A stretch of DNA of 35,157 bases from FEN-987 sp964598845 (GTDB taxonomy: Archaea; Thermoproteota; Bathyarchaeia; 40CM-2-53-6), in NCBI GenBank assembly GCA_964598845.1, contig CAZRDM010000022.1, forward strand, positions 1 through 35,157, given 5' to 3'. Shown here in pieces: positions 1 to 8,504 of the stretch. Positions within the stretch are counted from its first letter, which is position 1. The number at the start of each line of letters is the position of its first letter. Both the position numbers and the translations under genes were made by a program. Under the pieces are notes generated by a model that was given only the letters and a program-made list of their open reading frames with translations, did no database searches and was not told the origin of the DNA.

Positions 1-237
1 GTAGACGGTTCCCCCACTGCCAGTCATCGAAAAGCTGAAGGTGCCAGCAGAGGCCCACTCCGCCGCCCCGATCACGCCATCTACAGTGGGGGGTGCGGTT
101 GTAAAACCCTGCAGAAGCGTGCCTGAATGGCCGAAAACCGAGTAAGTCCCTATTCTTGGATACGAGAACAACAAGACAAGCAACACCGCTGAAATCAGAA
201 CACAAGCGGCTCGCCTTAGACGAACACTATTGGTCAA
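1..237 (-). CDS. secreted or anchored protein with CBM9/DOMON-like start, 3' part cut off by window edge
   Basis: An open frame of 79 codons runs without a stop off the left edge. The first start after an in-frame stop is TTG at 235-237, with a GGAG about 8 bases upstream. The N-terminus is basic (RLRR), followed by a hydrophobic core (VLISAVLLVLLF), which is a signal peptide or anchor. After it comes PPTVDGVIGAAEWASA, which resembles the opening of family 9 carbohydrate-binding/DOMON-like domains (a DG-x-I-x-x-x-EW pattern) common in prokaryotic surface proteins. The domain name is an inference from this short stretch; the signal peptide is seen directly. Nothing can be said about the C-terminal part. 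Confidence 0.7.
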   Translation of the reverse strand, partial: MTNSVRLRRAACVLISAVLLVLLFSYPRIGTYSVFGHSGTLLQGFTTAPPTVDGVIGAAEWASAGTFSFSMTGSGGTVY

Positions 238-755
238 GAGGGAGCTCCATAATGAATTGGCATGATTTCAGCTATTTTTGTCTTCTCGTAATCATTTCCA
301 CGTGCACCAAAGACCTGATCCGCTTACCGCTATTGGCTGGTGCATTCACATGGATCCTTGCGCCATTCTTGCGTGGGGACGATTGAGGCATGAAATCGAC
401 CTTGGGCGTGATTCGCCGTTTTCAGAATGTCGCTTTCTCAAATCGGCCATGAAGCCCTTCATCGTAGTTACTTAGGCCTTTCAAACCATGCCTTCTGGAC
501 TAACTTGGCTACTGAGATCATTGACGCTAACCCTATCGCAAAAAATAAGGTACACCTTCGACGACACGCAGACCGAAATCATCAACTTGACTTAGCTCCC
601 TTGCTAAAGGCGGCCTCACTATTCCCTGGAAGCAGAGAGCCAGAAAAGCTAGCGGAGGTCCGTCATGAGAAAGAAGATCTTCTTCCTTCGAAACTATCGC
701 AACAACTGTTATTATTCTTATCAAGTTCTAATGCTGTCCGGGAATCGCGCTGACC
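238..755. other. gap without a convincing gene
   Basis: This 518-base stretch lies between the divergent secreted-protein gene and the nicotinate phosphoribosyltransferase gene. Short open frames exist on both strands (for example 252-386 plus, 427-753 plus, 533-724 minus), but their translations show no domain, no consistent start signal and no recognisable composition. It should carry the promoters of both flanking genes; an AT-rich tract around 708-722 is the best placed TATA-like element for the rightward gene. No structural RNA was recognised. Confidence 0.5.
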
Positions 756-1949
756 ATGTTTCACATTGCTTCAGAAACGGAAATAAGGGGTGGACAGACC
801 ACCGATGTCTATTTCGTTAGAACAAAGCAGGTTCTCGAAGCGAAAGGACTGTTGGATGTTCCCGTTCTGGCGGAAGTGACCGCAGGCGGTCTTCCTCAGG
901 ATTGGCCTTGGGGTGTACTCTGCGGTGTCGAGGAGGTGGCGCATCTGCTTGAAGGCTTGCCGATTGATGTTGACTCGATCCCCGAAGGTACTATCTTCCA
1001 TACGAACGATCATCAAGGCTTTCGGATTCCGATGATGACTATCGAGGGGCCCTATGGAAGGTTCTGCGAATACGAGGCCCCGTTGTTAGGACTGCTATGT
1101 CAGGCGTCTGGGATTTCAACTATGGCCGCTCGAATTCGGAAGGTCGTAGGCGATCGATTGCTTATTTCTTTCGGCGTTCGCCGAATGCATCCGGCCCTAG
1201 CGCCAATGATCGATCGCGCAGCCTATCTTGGAGGTATGGACGGCGCATCAAGCCTAATCGGCGCCAAGACGATCGGAAAGTCGCCTATGGGCACTATGCC
1301 CCACGCTCTAGTCATCATAGTCGGTGATCAAGTGGAAGCGTGGAAGGCTTTCGACGAGGTAGTTCCAGCCGAAGTTGCACGAGTTGCACTAGTGGACACG
1401 TACTTTGATGAGAAAGCGGAAGCAATCATGGCAGCAGAGGCGTTGCGAGATAGGCTGTTTGCTGTTCGCCTTGACACACCAGGCTCACGGCGGGGGAATT
1501 TCGCTGAAATCATCAGAGAGGTAGGCTGGGAGCTTCGGGTCAGAGGCTTTGACAAGGTCAAGATCATAGCCTCGGGTGGTCTGAGCGATCAGAACATCGC
1601 CCCGCTCATAGAGGCCGGTGTGGATGGGTTCGGGGTAGGCACCTCCGTCAGCAATGCGCCAACAATCGACTTCGCTATGGACATAGTGGAGAAAGAAGGA
1701 AGACCAGTCGCAAAACGTGGCAAACTGGGTGGACGGAAGGAGGTCTGGAGATGTCCCAAGTGTCTTGTCGACATAGTTGAGAAATCCGGACCTTCGACAC
1801 GAACATGTCCGAAGTGCGGCGGTGAAGTCAGACTGCTACTAGAGCCTCTTATCAGAAAGGGCAGGATCGTCGCGAAACTTCCCGGGGTTGATGATATTAG
1901 AAAGAAGGTGTTGAGCGAGCTCTCTATTCTGACACCCAGCTTTGGCTAA
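756..1949 (+). CDS. pncB: nicotinate phosphoribosyltransferase, archaeal type with zinc ribbon
   Basis: The 397-residue protein should make nicotinate mononucleotide from nicotinic acid and PRPP, the first step of NAD salvage (Preiss-Handler pathway), in the cytosol. It matches the archaeal NAPRTase family of about 390 residues from its first residues (MFHIASE), supporting the ATG start. Seen motifs include FGVRRMHPA near residue 140 with the His typical of the active site, a DTP-x-SRRGNF segment near 240-248 and IIASGGL near 270 at the phosphate-binding end of the barrel. A C-terminal zinc ribbon is formed by Cys 333, 336, 351 and 354 (CPKC and CPKC), as in archaeal relatives. It stands alone, with no other NAD gene in the window. 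Confidence 0.93.
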   Translation: MFHIASETEIRGGQTTDVYFVRTKQVLEAKGLLDVPVLAEVTAGGLPQDWPWGVLCGVEEVAHLLEGLPIDVDSIPEGTIFHTNDHQGFRIPMMTIEGPYGRFCEYEAPLLGLLCQASGISTMAARIRKVVGDRLLISFGVRRMHPALAPMIDRAAYLGGMDGASSLIGAKTIGKSPMGTMPHALVIIVGDQVEAWKAFDEVVPAEVARVALVDTYFDEKAEAIMAAEALRDRLFAVRLDTPGSRRGNFAEIIREVGWELRVRGFDKVKIIASGGLSDQNIAPLIEAGVDGFGVGTSVSNAPTIDFAMDIVEKEGRPVAKRGKLGGRKEVWRCPKCLVDIVEKSGPSTRTCPKCGGEVRLLLEPLIRKGRIVAKLPGVDDIRKKVLSELSILTPSFG

Positions 1950-2010
1950 GCAAGAGAAATCGAATGAGGCTAGGTCAGCCTAGTAAAGCATCCAGAATTT
2001 TCTGAAAGAC

Positions 2011-2016
2011 TTAAAT
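2011..2016 (+). promoter_or_regulatory. TATA-like element for the oxidase cluster
   Basis: CTTAAATTGG begins near 2010. Its spacing would place transcription start at about 2037-2040, some 30 bases before the proposed GTG of the small membrane protein. Called from composition and position only. Confidence 0.4.
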
Positions 2017-2071
2017 TGGATCATTTTGTTAGTCGGGCGAATCTTTCAGCACAACAAACGAATGGCGTGCA

Positions 2072-2233
2072 GTGGTACTCTCATTGCTAGGGTTCCAAGT
2101 GGTATTCGACATCTACTCTTCTCAAGCATTCCTATCAGGTTTTAAGAACGTGGTCCTATTGCAGATCGGCATAGGACTGATGGCATTCGGTATCCTAGTT
2201 CATCTATACCGGATAGGAGCAGAATCAAGTTAG
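2072..2233 (+). CDS. small two-helix membrane protein ahead of oxidase subunit II
   Basis: A 53-residue frame, open back to a TAG near 2030, ends at TAG 2231-2233 only 10 bases before the GTG of subunit II. No ATG is available; GTG at 2072 is the best start, with TTG at 2084 as alternative. The translation has two clear hydrophobic segments (about residues 1-20 and 27-47, the second LLQIGIGLMAFGILVHLY) and a polar C-terminus. The tight coupling suggests a small accessory subunit of the haem-copper oxidase, but no family is recognised and the length is too small for certainty. It could also be a fortuitous hydrophobic frame. Confidence 0.5.
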   Translation: MVLSLLGFQVVFDIYSSQAFLSGFKNVVLLQIGIGLMAFGILVHLYRIGAESS

Positions 2234-2243
2234 GGGAAGGGCT

Positions 2244-2705
2244 GTGTCAACGCAACCGAAAGCGATACATGGACCTTGGGTTGGAGCGACCGCTGTACTC
2301 CTCGTAGTACTAGTTTCCACGAGCATGTTCTATTGCCAATACGTTGTGCTGCCGGCGACCCTTGGTCCTCCTCACGTTCCAGAAAACATCATGATCAATC
2401 TTGTTGCAGAGCAATGGAATTTCATGGTTAACGGAACAGTCGATACGCGTAGCGCGCCGATCACAGTCCATGTAGGTGATAATGTCACGTTCCTCCTACA
2501 TTCGACCTTCGAGGAGGACCCGTCTTTCAATCAGCATGGATTCTTCATACAGGGAATAACGGAAGTGCCAATCACCGTTCCTGCTGATCAGGATACTGCG
2601 GTGACTATTGTCCCGAACCAGCCAGGTGAGTACAGCATAATCTGCACGATCTTTTGCGGTACGGGACACGGCAGCATGCGCGGGACCCTGATAGTTCTGC
2701 CCTAG
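2244..2705 (+). CDS. coxB: haem-copper oxidase subunit II with CuA site
   Basis: This is a 153-residue, ba3-like short subunit II. It accepts electrons and passes them through a binuclear CuA centre to the catalytic subunit. One N-terminal membrane anchor (about residues 13-36) is followed by a cupredoxin domain outside the membrane. All CuA ligands are visible: His98 (QHGF), then the C-x3-C-x3-H-x2-M motif with Cys134, Cys138, His142 and Met145. The start is GTG, preceded by GGGGAAGG immediately after the stop of the small membrane protein. CtaB follows. The catalytic subunit I is not in the window, so the oxidase locus is split or continues elsewhere. Confidence 0.93.
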   Translation: MSTQPKAIHGPWVGATAVLLVVLVSTSMFYCQYVVLPATLGPPHVPENIMINLVAEQWNFMVNGTVDTRSAPITVHVGDNVTFLLHSTFEEDPSFNQHGFFIQGITEVPITVPADQDTAVTIVPNQPGEYSIICTIFCGTGHGSMRGTLIVLP

Positions 2706-2725
2706 CGGTCAGAGAGCCGATACCT

Positions 2726-3613
2726 TTGCAGACGACCGCAACTCAGACAATCAGGAACTACCTTGAAGTAACGAAACCACCGATTGTGTTCCTTCTGGTA
2801 TTCACATCAGTAGCAACCATGATCATAGCCTCGAAGCATGCGCTCCAACCGCTCACAGCATGGCTGCTAGTTGTTGCGACGGTAGCGATCACGTCGGCGA
2901 GTGCAGGTTGCGACACGCTCACGTCGTACGTTGACAAGGATATTGATGCCATAATGCATCGGACAAGAAATCGACCGATACCTAGTGGTCGCATCAGTCC
3001 GAACAGAGCCTTGATGTGGGGTCTATTTCTATCGGCCATTGGCCTCATTCTTGCCTATCTGATCAATTTTCTTTCTTTCATCTGGATAGCGTTAGGGGTG
3101 ATCGACAATGTTGTTGTTTACAGCCTCATACTGAAGCGCCGCAATCCTCTCAACATTATCTTGGGCGGTATAAGCGGCGGTCTACCCGTCATGTTTGGTT
3201 GGAGCGCAGTGACGAATGCCGTTGAATTGTTGCCGATTCTGTTGGCTGCTTTGGTTGTTCTCTGGATTCCTGGTCACATCTGGAGCTTGGCTATCTTCTC
3301 TAGAGAAGACTACGTGCGCGCCAGAGTACCAATGCTCCCCGTCGTGACCAGGCTAAGCACAGCCTTGAGATGCATAGTCTCAACGATCGTCTTAATGATC
3401 CCATTCTCGATCTGGATTTACTTTGAAGGAGATTTCGGCCTAGCTTATTTGGCTACCGCGCTCTTCTTCGGCCTCTGGGTCTTATACATCAACCTAAGAT
3501 TGTTTCTTCACCCCGACAACAAGATGGCATATCGTGCGTTCAAGGTTTCGAGCCCATATCTGTTCGCCCTGTTCGCGGGAATGATAGTCGATGGCCTGAT
3601 TTCCTCGGTTTAG
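2726..3613 (+). CDS. ctaB: protoheme IX farnesyltransferase (haem O synthase)
   Basis: A 295-residue UbiA-family membrane prenyltransferase that adds a farnesyl or longer tail to haem B, supplying haem O/A-type cofactor to the terminal oxidase. The family signature is visible near residues 70-90: YVDKDIDAIMHRTRNRP, the magnesium/prenyl diphosphate-binding D-x-x-x-D region followed by RTRNRP. About eight hydrophobic helices follow. The frame is open back to 2654, overlapping coxB, but TTG at 2726 gives a family-like N-terminus (QTIRNYLEVTKPPIV) with GGTCAGAGAG upstream, so I chose it. Its place directly behind the CuA subunit supports the haem O role rather than quinone or lipid prenylation. 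Confidence 0.92.
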   Translation: MQTTATQTIRNYLEVTKPPIVFLLVFTSVATMIIASKHALQPLTAWLLVVATVAITSASAGCDTLTSYVDKDIDAIMHRTRNRPIPSGRISPNRALMWGLFLSAIGLILAYLINFLSFIWIALGVIDNVVVYSLILKRRNPLNIILGGISGGLPVMFGWSAVTNAVELLPILLAALVVLWIPGHIWSLAIFSREDYVRARVPMLPVVTRLSTALRCIVSTIVLMIPFSIWIYFEGDFGLAYLATALFFGLWVLYINLRLFLHPDNKMAYRAFKVSSPYLFALFAGMIVDGLISSV

Positions 3614-3621
3614 AGCAAGTA

Positions 3622-4800
3622 TCAGATGATGGGTCGCAGTATCATTGGGGCTCTACAGGTAATTACATCTTTTATGCCCTGTGTTCCCAGAAATCGGAGA
3701 AGAAGGTGGAATACGAAGTCGCTTCCCATGAAATGATCAGCAAGGCGCCTTAGCTCTGTTGAAACATGCATCTCCCTACCCATGACCCGCTTCCATCGTT
3801 GTTCGTACTCGGAAAGAGAGATACCATTTTGAATGTGGTCGGCTGCGACCTCACCTGCAATCTCACCTGTTATCATGGCGGTTGCGATACCGCCGCCGTT
3901 GGTAGGCATAACCATCCCTGCGGCGTCACCCACAGCCATCACATGTTCAGAATATGTCCGCGCCAATGGCCCATCTACTGGCAATACGTCCGCGATCATC
4001 GGTCCAAGCGTGCCTCCATCCAGTTTCTCTCTCGTTAACGGGCTTTCATGAAGGAAGTATTCGAGGTACTGCTTTCCATCATCGCGCTTGGAAAATGAGG
4101 TTCTTATCCCAATGCCAACGTTGGCTATCCCCTTCCCTTTCGGAATAATCCAACCGTATCCTCCAGGAGCATACTTAGTCCCCAGATACATTTCCGTCAC
4201 GCTCTGATCGACGTGGAGAGCGCTCATCAAGCGCTCATAATTTATCGCAACATTGTTCGGGGTCATGTAGTCAGGGGTCAAGATTCCTGCAGATTTCGCA
4301 ACCTTAGATGGGAACCCGTCCGCGGCGATTACTGCTTTGGCCTCGACAGCGTTAGTCTTATCACGGCCTACGAGGATCTTGTCATCGCCGTGGAATAGAT
4401 CAACGGGTGTCCGCAACTCAATCGTACCGCCAAGCTTCTTGACATTTTCTGCTACAACCTGTTCAAGGGTCGCACGATCCAAGACGAATGCCTTGAAATC
4501 GAATTCGTATTCACGTCCTCTGGGGGATATGACGCGAATCTTCTTGCATACGTTGTCCACAGATTCCCGTGGGACATCAAAAACGTGCATATAATCGCCG
4601 GCGCTGGGTAGCAAGTACTCCATCTCCTCCCGGACTGGGAAGTACTCTCCACATTTTACGGGAGCCCCGATAGCCGTCTTCTTGTCGAAAACGTGAACTG
4701 TCAAGCCTCTCTTCAGAGCCACCGCTGCAGCATACAAGCCTCCCGGCCCGGCGCCGGCAACTGCAAGATCAACTGATGTTCGCACTTTCCAGACCCACAT
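3622..4800 (-). CDS. geranylgeranyl reductase family flavoprotein
   Basis: The 392-residue FAD protein should reduce double bonds of geranylgeranyl chains, most likely in archaeal ether lipids (digeranylgeranylglycerophospholipid reductase) and possibly in the quinone tail. The N-terminal Rossmann motif GAGPGG lies at residues 16-21. The family-typical KCGE follows APV at about 49-52, with Cys50. GGYGWIIPKG, near residue 213, is the substrate-side P-x-x-YxW-like motif, and VGDAAGMVMP near 290 is the second FAD motif. ATG at 4800 is used; GTG six codons in is an alternative. It converges on ctaB with only 8 bases between the stops. The precise substrate cannot be read from sequence. Confidence 0.88.
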   Translation of the reverse strand: MWVWKVRTSVDLAVAGAGPGGLYAAAVALKRGLTVHVFDKKTAIGAPVKCGEYFPVREEMEYLLPSAGDYMHVFDVPRESVDNVCKKIRVISPRGREYEFDFKAFVLDRATLEQVVAENVKKLGGTIELRTPVDLFHGDDKILVGRDKTNAVEAKAVIAADGFPSKVAKSAGILTPDYMTPNNVAINYERLMSALHVDQSVTEMYLGTKYAPGGYGWIIPKGKGIANVGIGIRTSFSKRDDGKQYLEYFLHESPLTREKLDGGTLGPMIADVLPVDGPLARTYSEHVMAVGDAAGMVMPTNGGGIATAMITGEIAGEVAADHIQNGISLSEYEQRWKRVMGREMHVSTELRRLADHFMGSDFVFHLLLRFLGTQGIKDVITCRAPMILRPII

Positions 4801-4870
4801 GACATCGGTGTATTCTTCGCCTAAGCATGCTCACAGACAAGCTAAGTAGTTACACTCAGTGATCGACGCT

Positions 4871-6316
4871 TCATACCGCAGGCAGGAGATATTCCGCAAC
4901 GCCGAACAAATAATTCAGAAACGGTCCCGGGAATAAACCGACTAGGATGATTATGAATGCTGAAACGACAAGAACTGCTACTAGTGAATTGGGTTCAGCT
5001 AGCTTCTCAGCAATGGAAGGCTCATCAAAGTACATTCTCTTCACTACCCAACCGTAATATGCCATGGAGAATGCGCTGTTGAGAACGCCCGCCAGTGCTA
5101 ACCACCAAAGTTGTCCGTCAACGGCTGCGGTGAAGAGGACAAGCTTACTCATGAAACCGTTAAGGGGTGGAACTCCTGCAAGTGCGAACAGTGATATGCT
5201 AAGCGTGAAGGCGGTTATCGGCATGCGCATTCCTAGACCGGAGTAAGAATCTAATGAAGTGGTTGATAGTCTGCTGTACACTGCAGCTGCGGCCACAAAA
5301 GCTGCTGTCTTCATGACACCGTGGTTAAGAATGTGAAATAGTGCGCCGACGATTCCGATTGGGTTGGGGGCGGCTAAGCCGATCAAGATGTATCCTGCTT
5401 GGGCTATGCTTGAGTAGGCGAGGAGCCTGGTGAAACTGCGCTGCATTAGCGCCGCCACGTTTCCAAGAGTCATCGTTAAGATTGCGATTACAGCAAAGGT
5501 CCCCGCCCAATCGAGACGTAGTGCAACCAACGCTACAGCGAACACTCGCAAGAGCGCAGCGAAACCTCCATTCTTAGTTCCTGCAGCAAGGAAGGCACCA
5601 ATAGTTATCGGAGCGCCTTCATACGCATCAGGAATCCACATGTGAAACGGTACAGCTGCAACCTTCATGCCGAAACCAGCCACGAATAGAACCATCGCAA
5701 GCAACGCTAGCGGGTCTAGTTTCGGAAGAGCTGAACTAAGTCCTGTCGCGACATTATAGATGTTAGTTGAACCTGTGATTCCGAACGTCAAAGAGATCGC
5801 ATAGACTATCAGCGCCGAGGACAAGGCACTCAGAATGAAGAATTTGAGAGCAGCCTCGTTGGATCTCGGATCGTCCTTCCGAATACCCGTTAGGACGTAG
5901 GTCGGGATGTTCATTAATTCCCACGCTAGAAATAGAGCAACCAAGTCAACTGCAAACGAGACCAGGATCATTCCGAAGGTCGCAAGCAGAAGCAATCCAT
6001 AGTAAGTGTCTAGGTTCTTGTTCTCGCGCATGTAATAGAAGGATGCTACACTGATTAGCAGTGTAACGACAATGAAAACGGCAGCGAAGTATACTGAGAA
6101 GCTGTCTATGGAAAGGACTCCGTAGATGAGCTCCTGTTTCGGAATACCTTCCGCAAGAAGGAGCCCCACACCGCCTAATGCTATTAGGAGTCCAGCGGTC
6201 GACCAATACGGAACAATTGTACGTGAGCGCAATCGGTTCGACAAGCCTTGAACCAAGGGTGCGAGAATACTGAAGAAAGGAAGAGTGTAGAGCAGAAGTG
6301 CCGTCCCAAGTTGCAT
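4871..6316 (-). CDS. nuoN: NADH-quinone oxidoreductase (complex I-like) subunit N
   Basis: A 481-residue antiporter-like proton-channel subunit of the complex I membrane arm, about 14 membrane helices. Channel residues expected of the family are present: Glu133 in the helix with AWELMNIPTY, and Lys218 in FGMKVAAVPFHMWIPDAYEGAP. RLLAYSSIAQAGY near residue 300 marks the second half-channel. The ATG at 6314-6316 has GGAAGG about 10 bases upstream. It stands apart from the other nuo genes, separated by four ATPase genes on the opposite strand, and is divergent from them across about 130 bases. It could be called NuoM-like, but the spacing and N-terminus fit NuoN best. Confidence 0.9.
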   Translation of the reverse strand: MQLGTALLLYTLPFFSILAPLVQGLSNRLRSRTIVPYWSTAGLLIALGGVGLLLAEGIPKQELIYGVLSIDSFSVYFAAVFIVVTLLISVASFYYMRENKNLDTYYGLLLLATFGMILVSFAVDLVALFLAWELMNIPTYVLTGIRKDDPRSNEAALKFFILSALSSALIVYAISLTFGITGSTNIYNVATGLSSALPKLDPLALLAMVLFVAGFGMKVAAVPFHMWIPDAYEGAPITIGAFLAAGTKNGGFAALLRVFAVALVALRLDWAGTFAVIAILTMTLGNVAALMQRSFTRLLAYSSIAQAGYILIGLAAPNPIGIVGALFHILNHGVMKTAAFVAAAAVYSRLSTTSLDSYSGLGMRMPITAFTLSISLFALAGVPPLNGFMSKLVLFTAAVDGQLWWLALAGVLNSAFSMAYYGWVVKRMYFDEPSIAEKLAEPNSLVAVLVVSAFIIILVGLFPGPFLNYLFGVAEYLLPAV

Positions 6317-6444
6317 CGACGTCGCCCTTCCAAATGTGCCTTACTTGGAAATCGTTCGTGTAAATAACGTTTGGGAAAAAGGGCAAATGTTTTTCTGGTC
6401 GACGTGACCTTTGAAGCCGAATTCCAAAAACTTGTGAAGGACCA

Positions 6445-6768
6445 ATGTCAGCCCTCGAGACAATTCGGATGATCGTGGACGCAGAAAAAGAGGCCGCTAA
6501 GATTCTGGAGGATGCTCAAAACAGAGCCTCGGAAATAAGGAGGCGACTGGATTCTTTGATCGAAGAACAACGCAAGCAAATCTTGCAATCGGCGAAGAGG
6601 GAAGCTGCTGCAATTGTGTCACGGGCGGAGGAAGAAGGTAGGTTAGAAGCTGAAAATTATGGGAAGAGCTCCGAGGCGAGGGTCCGCGAGATGTTGGCCC
6701 GTGCTTCGTCCAGAAAGAACGCAGCGGTCGAAAGACATCTTCGAATAATAATGGAGAGTGAAGCATGA
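6445..6768 (+). CDS. A-type ATP synthase subunit H (peripheral stalk)
   Basis: This 107-residue, highly charged Glu/Lys/Arg/Ala-rich helix resembles the AhaH/subunit G protein that forms the right-handed coiled coil with subunit E in the peripheral stalk of archaeal ATP synthases. There is no membrane segment. The heptad-like pattern (AEKEAAKILEDAQ, then AKREAAAIVSRAEEE) supports a coiled coil through most of the length. The ATG has GAAGG 7 bases upstream. Its last codons overlap the start of subunit E (ATGATG at 6765), which indicates translational coupling and supports the pairing. Identity rests on coiled-coil character and position, because the family is poorly conserved. Confidence 0.78.
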   Translation: MSALETIRMIVDAEKEAAKILEDAQNRASEIRRRLDSLIEEQRKQILQSAKREAAAIVSRAEEEGRLEAENYGKSSEARVREMLARASSRKNAAVERHLRIIMESEA

Positions 6769-7385
6769 TGTCCGAGGCTGGGAAATTCACTGAAACAATA
6801 CTCGCTGTTGCCAAGGAGAAGGCGCAAGCCATAATTCGTGAAGCTGAATCTGAAACGCAAAAGGCACTAGAAGAAGCGAAGGTTCACCTATCAAGGGAAG
6901 CTGAGGACGTCGTTCGGAATGCTCAGAACGAGGCTGAAGGGATAAAGCGGCGTCATATGAGTGATGTTCGACATAGACTGAAGATCCTCGAGCAACGTGA
7001 GAAAAGCAGGATACTTTCCGATGTGCTTGACGAAACGAGGAAACGCATCATCAAGGTGTTGAGCAATGAGGACGAGTACTTCCCGTATTTGGTGCGACTG
7101 ATCGAGAAAGGCATTCGCGAGCTCGGTGAGGAGTATGCCGAGGTTCATTTGAACTCGAGTGATCTCAAGCGACTCGACAAGGCCAGATTTGAACGTGAAC
7201 TCACAAAGAGACTTGGGAAAACTCCAAAGATGGAGTTGTCGCAGCAGCCGATAGAGGCCTTGGGCGGCGCTATTGTTTCAAGCAAGGATGGAAAGATGCG
7301 TATTGTGAACACCTTAGATCAAAGATTCGAGGCTCTTGAGTCGAAATTGCTTGTCGAGGCAGGAAAAATACTATTCGAGAACTAA
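6765..7385 (+). CDS. atpE: A-type ATP synthase subunit E (peripheral stalk)
   Basis: A 206-residue peripheral-stalk subunit. The first about 100 residues form a long charged helix (AKEKAQAIIREAESETQKAL), and the rest is a globular alpha/beta head with GGAIVSSKDGKMRIVNTLDQR near 170-190, a hallmark of V/A-ATPase subunit E in which the C-terminal part ends RFEALESKL. Length fits the archaeal family (about 190-210). It overlaps the H subunit gene by 4 bases and is followed 28 bases later by subunit C. Its job is to hold the A1 head still against the membrane motor. Confidence 0.9.
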   Translation: MMSEAGKFTETILAVAKEKAQAIIREAESETQKALEEAKVHLSREAEDVVRNAQNEAEGIKRRHMSDVRHRLKILEQREKSRILSDVLDETRKRIIKVLSNEDEYFPYLVRLIEKGIRELGEEYAEVHLNSSDLKRLDKARFERELTKRLGKTPKMELSQQPIEALGGAIVSSKDGKMRIVNTLDQRFEALESKLLVEAGKILFEN

Positions 7386-7413
7386 GTCTGTCTTCAGAGA
7401 GTTGTAACCTGCG

Positions 7414-8436
7414 ATGACAGGGGCTGGAAGGTATGCCGAATTAGCATCGGCTGTGCGCTCCTTCAAAGCTGAATTGATTAAGCCAGAACAGATTGAGAGA
7501 TTTGTCGAGTCCGGCTCGCTTTCCGAGACTGTGAGCCTCCTGACTAGAGGACACGTGACGAGTGTCGATCCGTCGGACCCGACGCCTGCGGAAGCTTACC
7601 TAGTTCGGAGGGTCATTGAACTCGCTCAGCGACTTGTCGCGTATGCGCCACATGATTCCCGACCCTTGATCAAGCTCTTCCCGAGGAGGTACGAATTGGA
7701 GTGTGTCAAGGGAGTGCTCAGAGCTATCTTTGATCAGTTACCTCCTGAAGAGGCAGTTAGGCAAATCGTGCCGGTAGGACGATTCAGCGAGGAGCGCTGC
7801 AAGGAGCTTGCGGAGGCTCGCAATCCAAGCAGAGTTATCGAGGCTATTGACGATGAAGCGTTGAAACACTTTCTTTCATCAAGGCTATCGGGAGAAAGAA
7901 GTTCTATGGCAGCCGTGTTCTCCGTTGATCTATTTTATTATGCGATGCTTTGGGCGGCTACGAGTCTTCCCGATCCTCTGGATGCGCAAGTTGCGAGAGG
8001 CTTGGTGGGTCAACTAATAGACCACTATAACATCCTTTCCACTTTCCGTGCGCGACTTGTCGGCCTAGATGCCCGTTCAACTTCTGACCTCCTGATACAA
8101 GTGAACTACGCACTAGGTCACTCACTCAACGAGCTTGCGGAAAGTGCGAATGTGCAGAACTTGGTGAGAGTGATAGAGAAGACCCCCTATGCCAATGCAT
8201 TCGAAGGGGTGAATGTCGAAGACACGAGCGTAGCCAAAGTTGAGCGTGTGTTAAATCGCAGTCATGCCGTAAGCTGTCTGAATGTCTTCGCTGGGTCGCC
8301 GTTCAATGTTGGTCTTGCGCTGGGATTCCTCTTCCTCAAGAACTATGAATTGCATGATATTTTCACGATAATCAACGGCAAAGCGAACAACGTACCGATT
8401 GATCGCGTGATGGATTCGCTGATTCTGCGAAGCTGA
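7414..8436 (+). CDS. atpC: A-type ATP synthase subunit C
   Basis: A 340-residue soluble all-helical protein that sits between the central rotor shaft and the K ring (the yeast Vma6/subunit d counterpart). Family-typical features are the YAELASAVRSFKAELI start, several amphipathic helices, the repeated LxxxFxxR/DxxN pattern (for example LIDHYNILSTFRARLVGLD near 205-223) and a C-terminus with LFLKNYELHDIFTIINGKANNVP, a segment conserved in V/A-type subunit C (KxxEx-x-N-x-R-x-I-x-G-K). Gene order E-C matches the usual archaeal operon, but the F-A-B-D genes that normally follow are absent. Confidence 0.9.
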   Translation: MTGAGRYAELASAVRSFKAELIKPEQIERFVESGSLSETVSLLTRGHVTSVDPSDPTPAEAYLVRRVIELAQRLVAYAPHDSRPLIKLFPRRYELECVKGVLRAIFDQLPPEEAVRQIVPVGRFSEERCKELAEARNPSRVIEAIDDEALKHFLSSRLSGERSSMAAVFSVDLFYYAMLWAATSLPDPLDAQVARGLVGQLIDHYNILSTFRARLVGLDARSTSDLLIQVNYALGHSLNELAESANVQNLVRVIEKTPYANAFEGVNVEDTSVAKVERVLNRSHAVSCLNVFAGSPFNVGLALGFLFLKNYELHDIFTIINGKANNVPIDRVMDSLILRS

Positions 8437-8504
8437 TGAGATTGGGAAAGCGTTATAATGTGAATCCAAGTTCATAGCGGACGCAAAACGGTGCTGAAGA
8501 AGAA

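Noticed and set aside
252..386. 44-residue hydrophobic plus-strand frame with GAGGGAG upstream
   Set aside because: The purine stretch serves equally as part of the minus-strand start region; length and composition are too weak to call a gene.
427..753. 108-residue plus-strand frame before pncB
   Set aside because: No domain, no hydrophobic or charged pattern, no start signal, and an overlapping minus-strand frame of similar weak quality; treated as chance.
2654..2725. Upstream extension of ctaB into coxB
   Set aside because: The extra 24 residues read the coxB 3' end in another frame and lack family resemblance; TTG 2726 gives the normal N-terminus.
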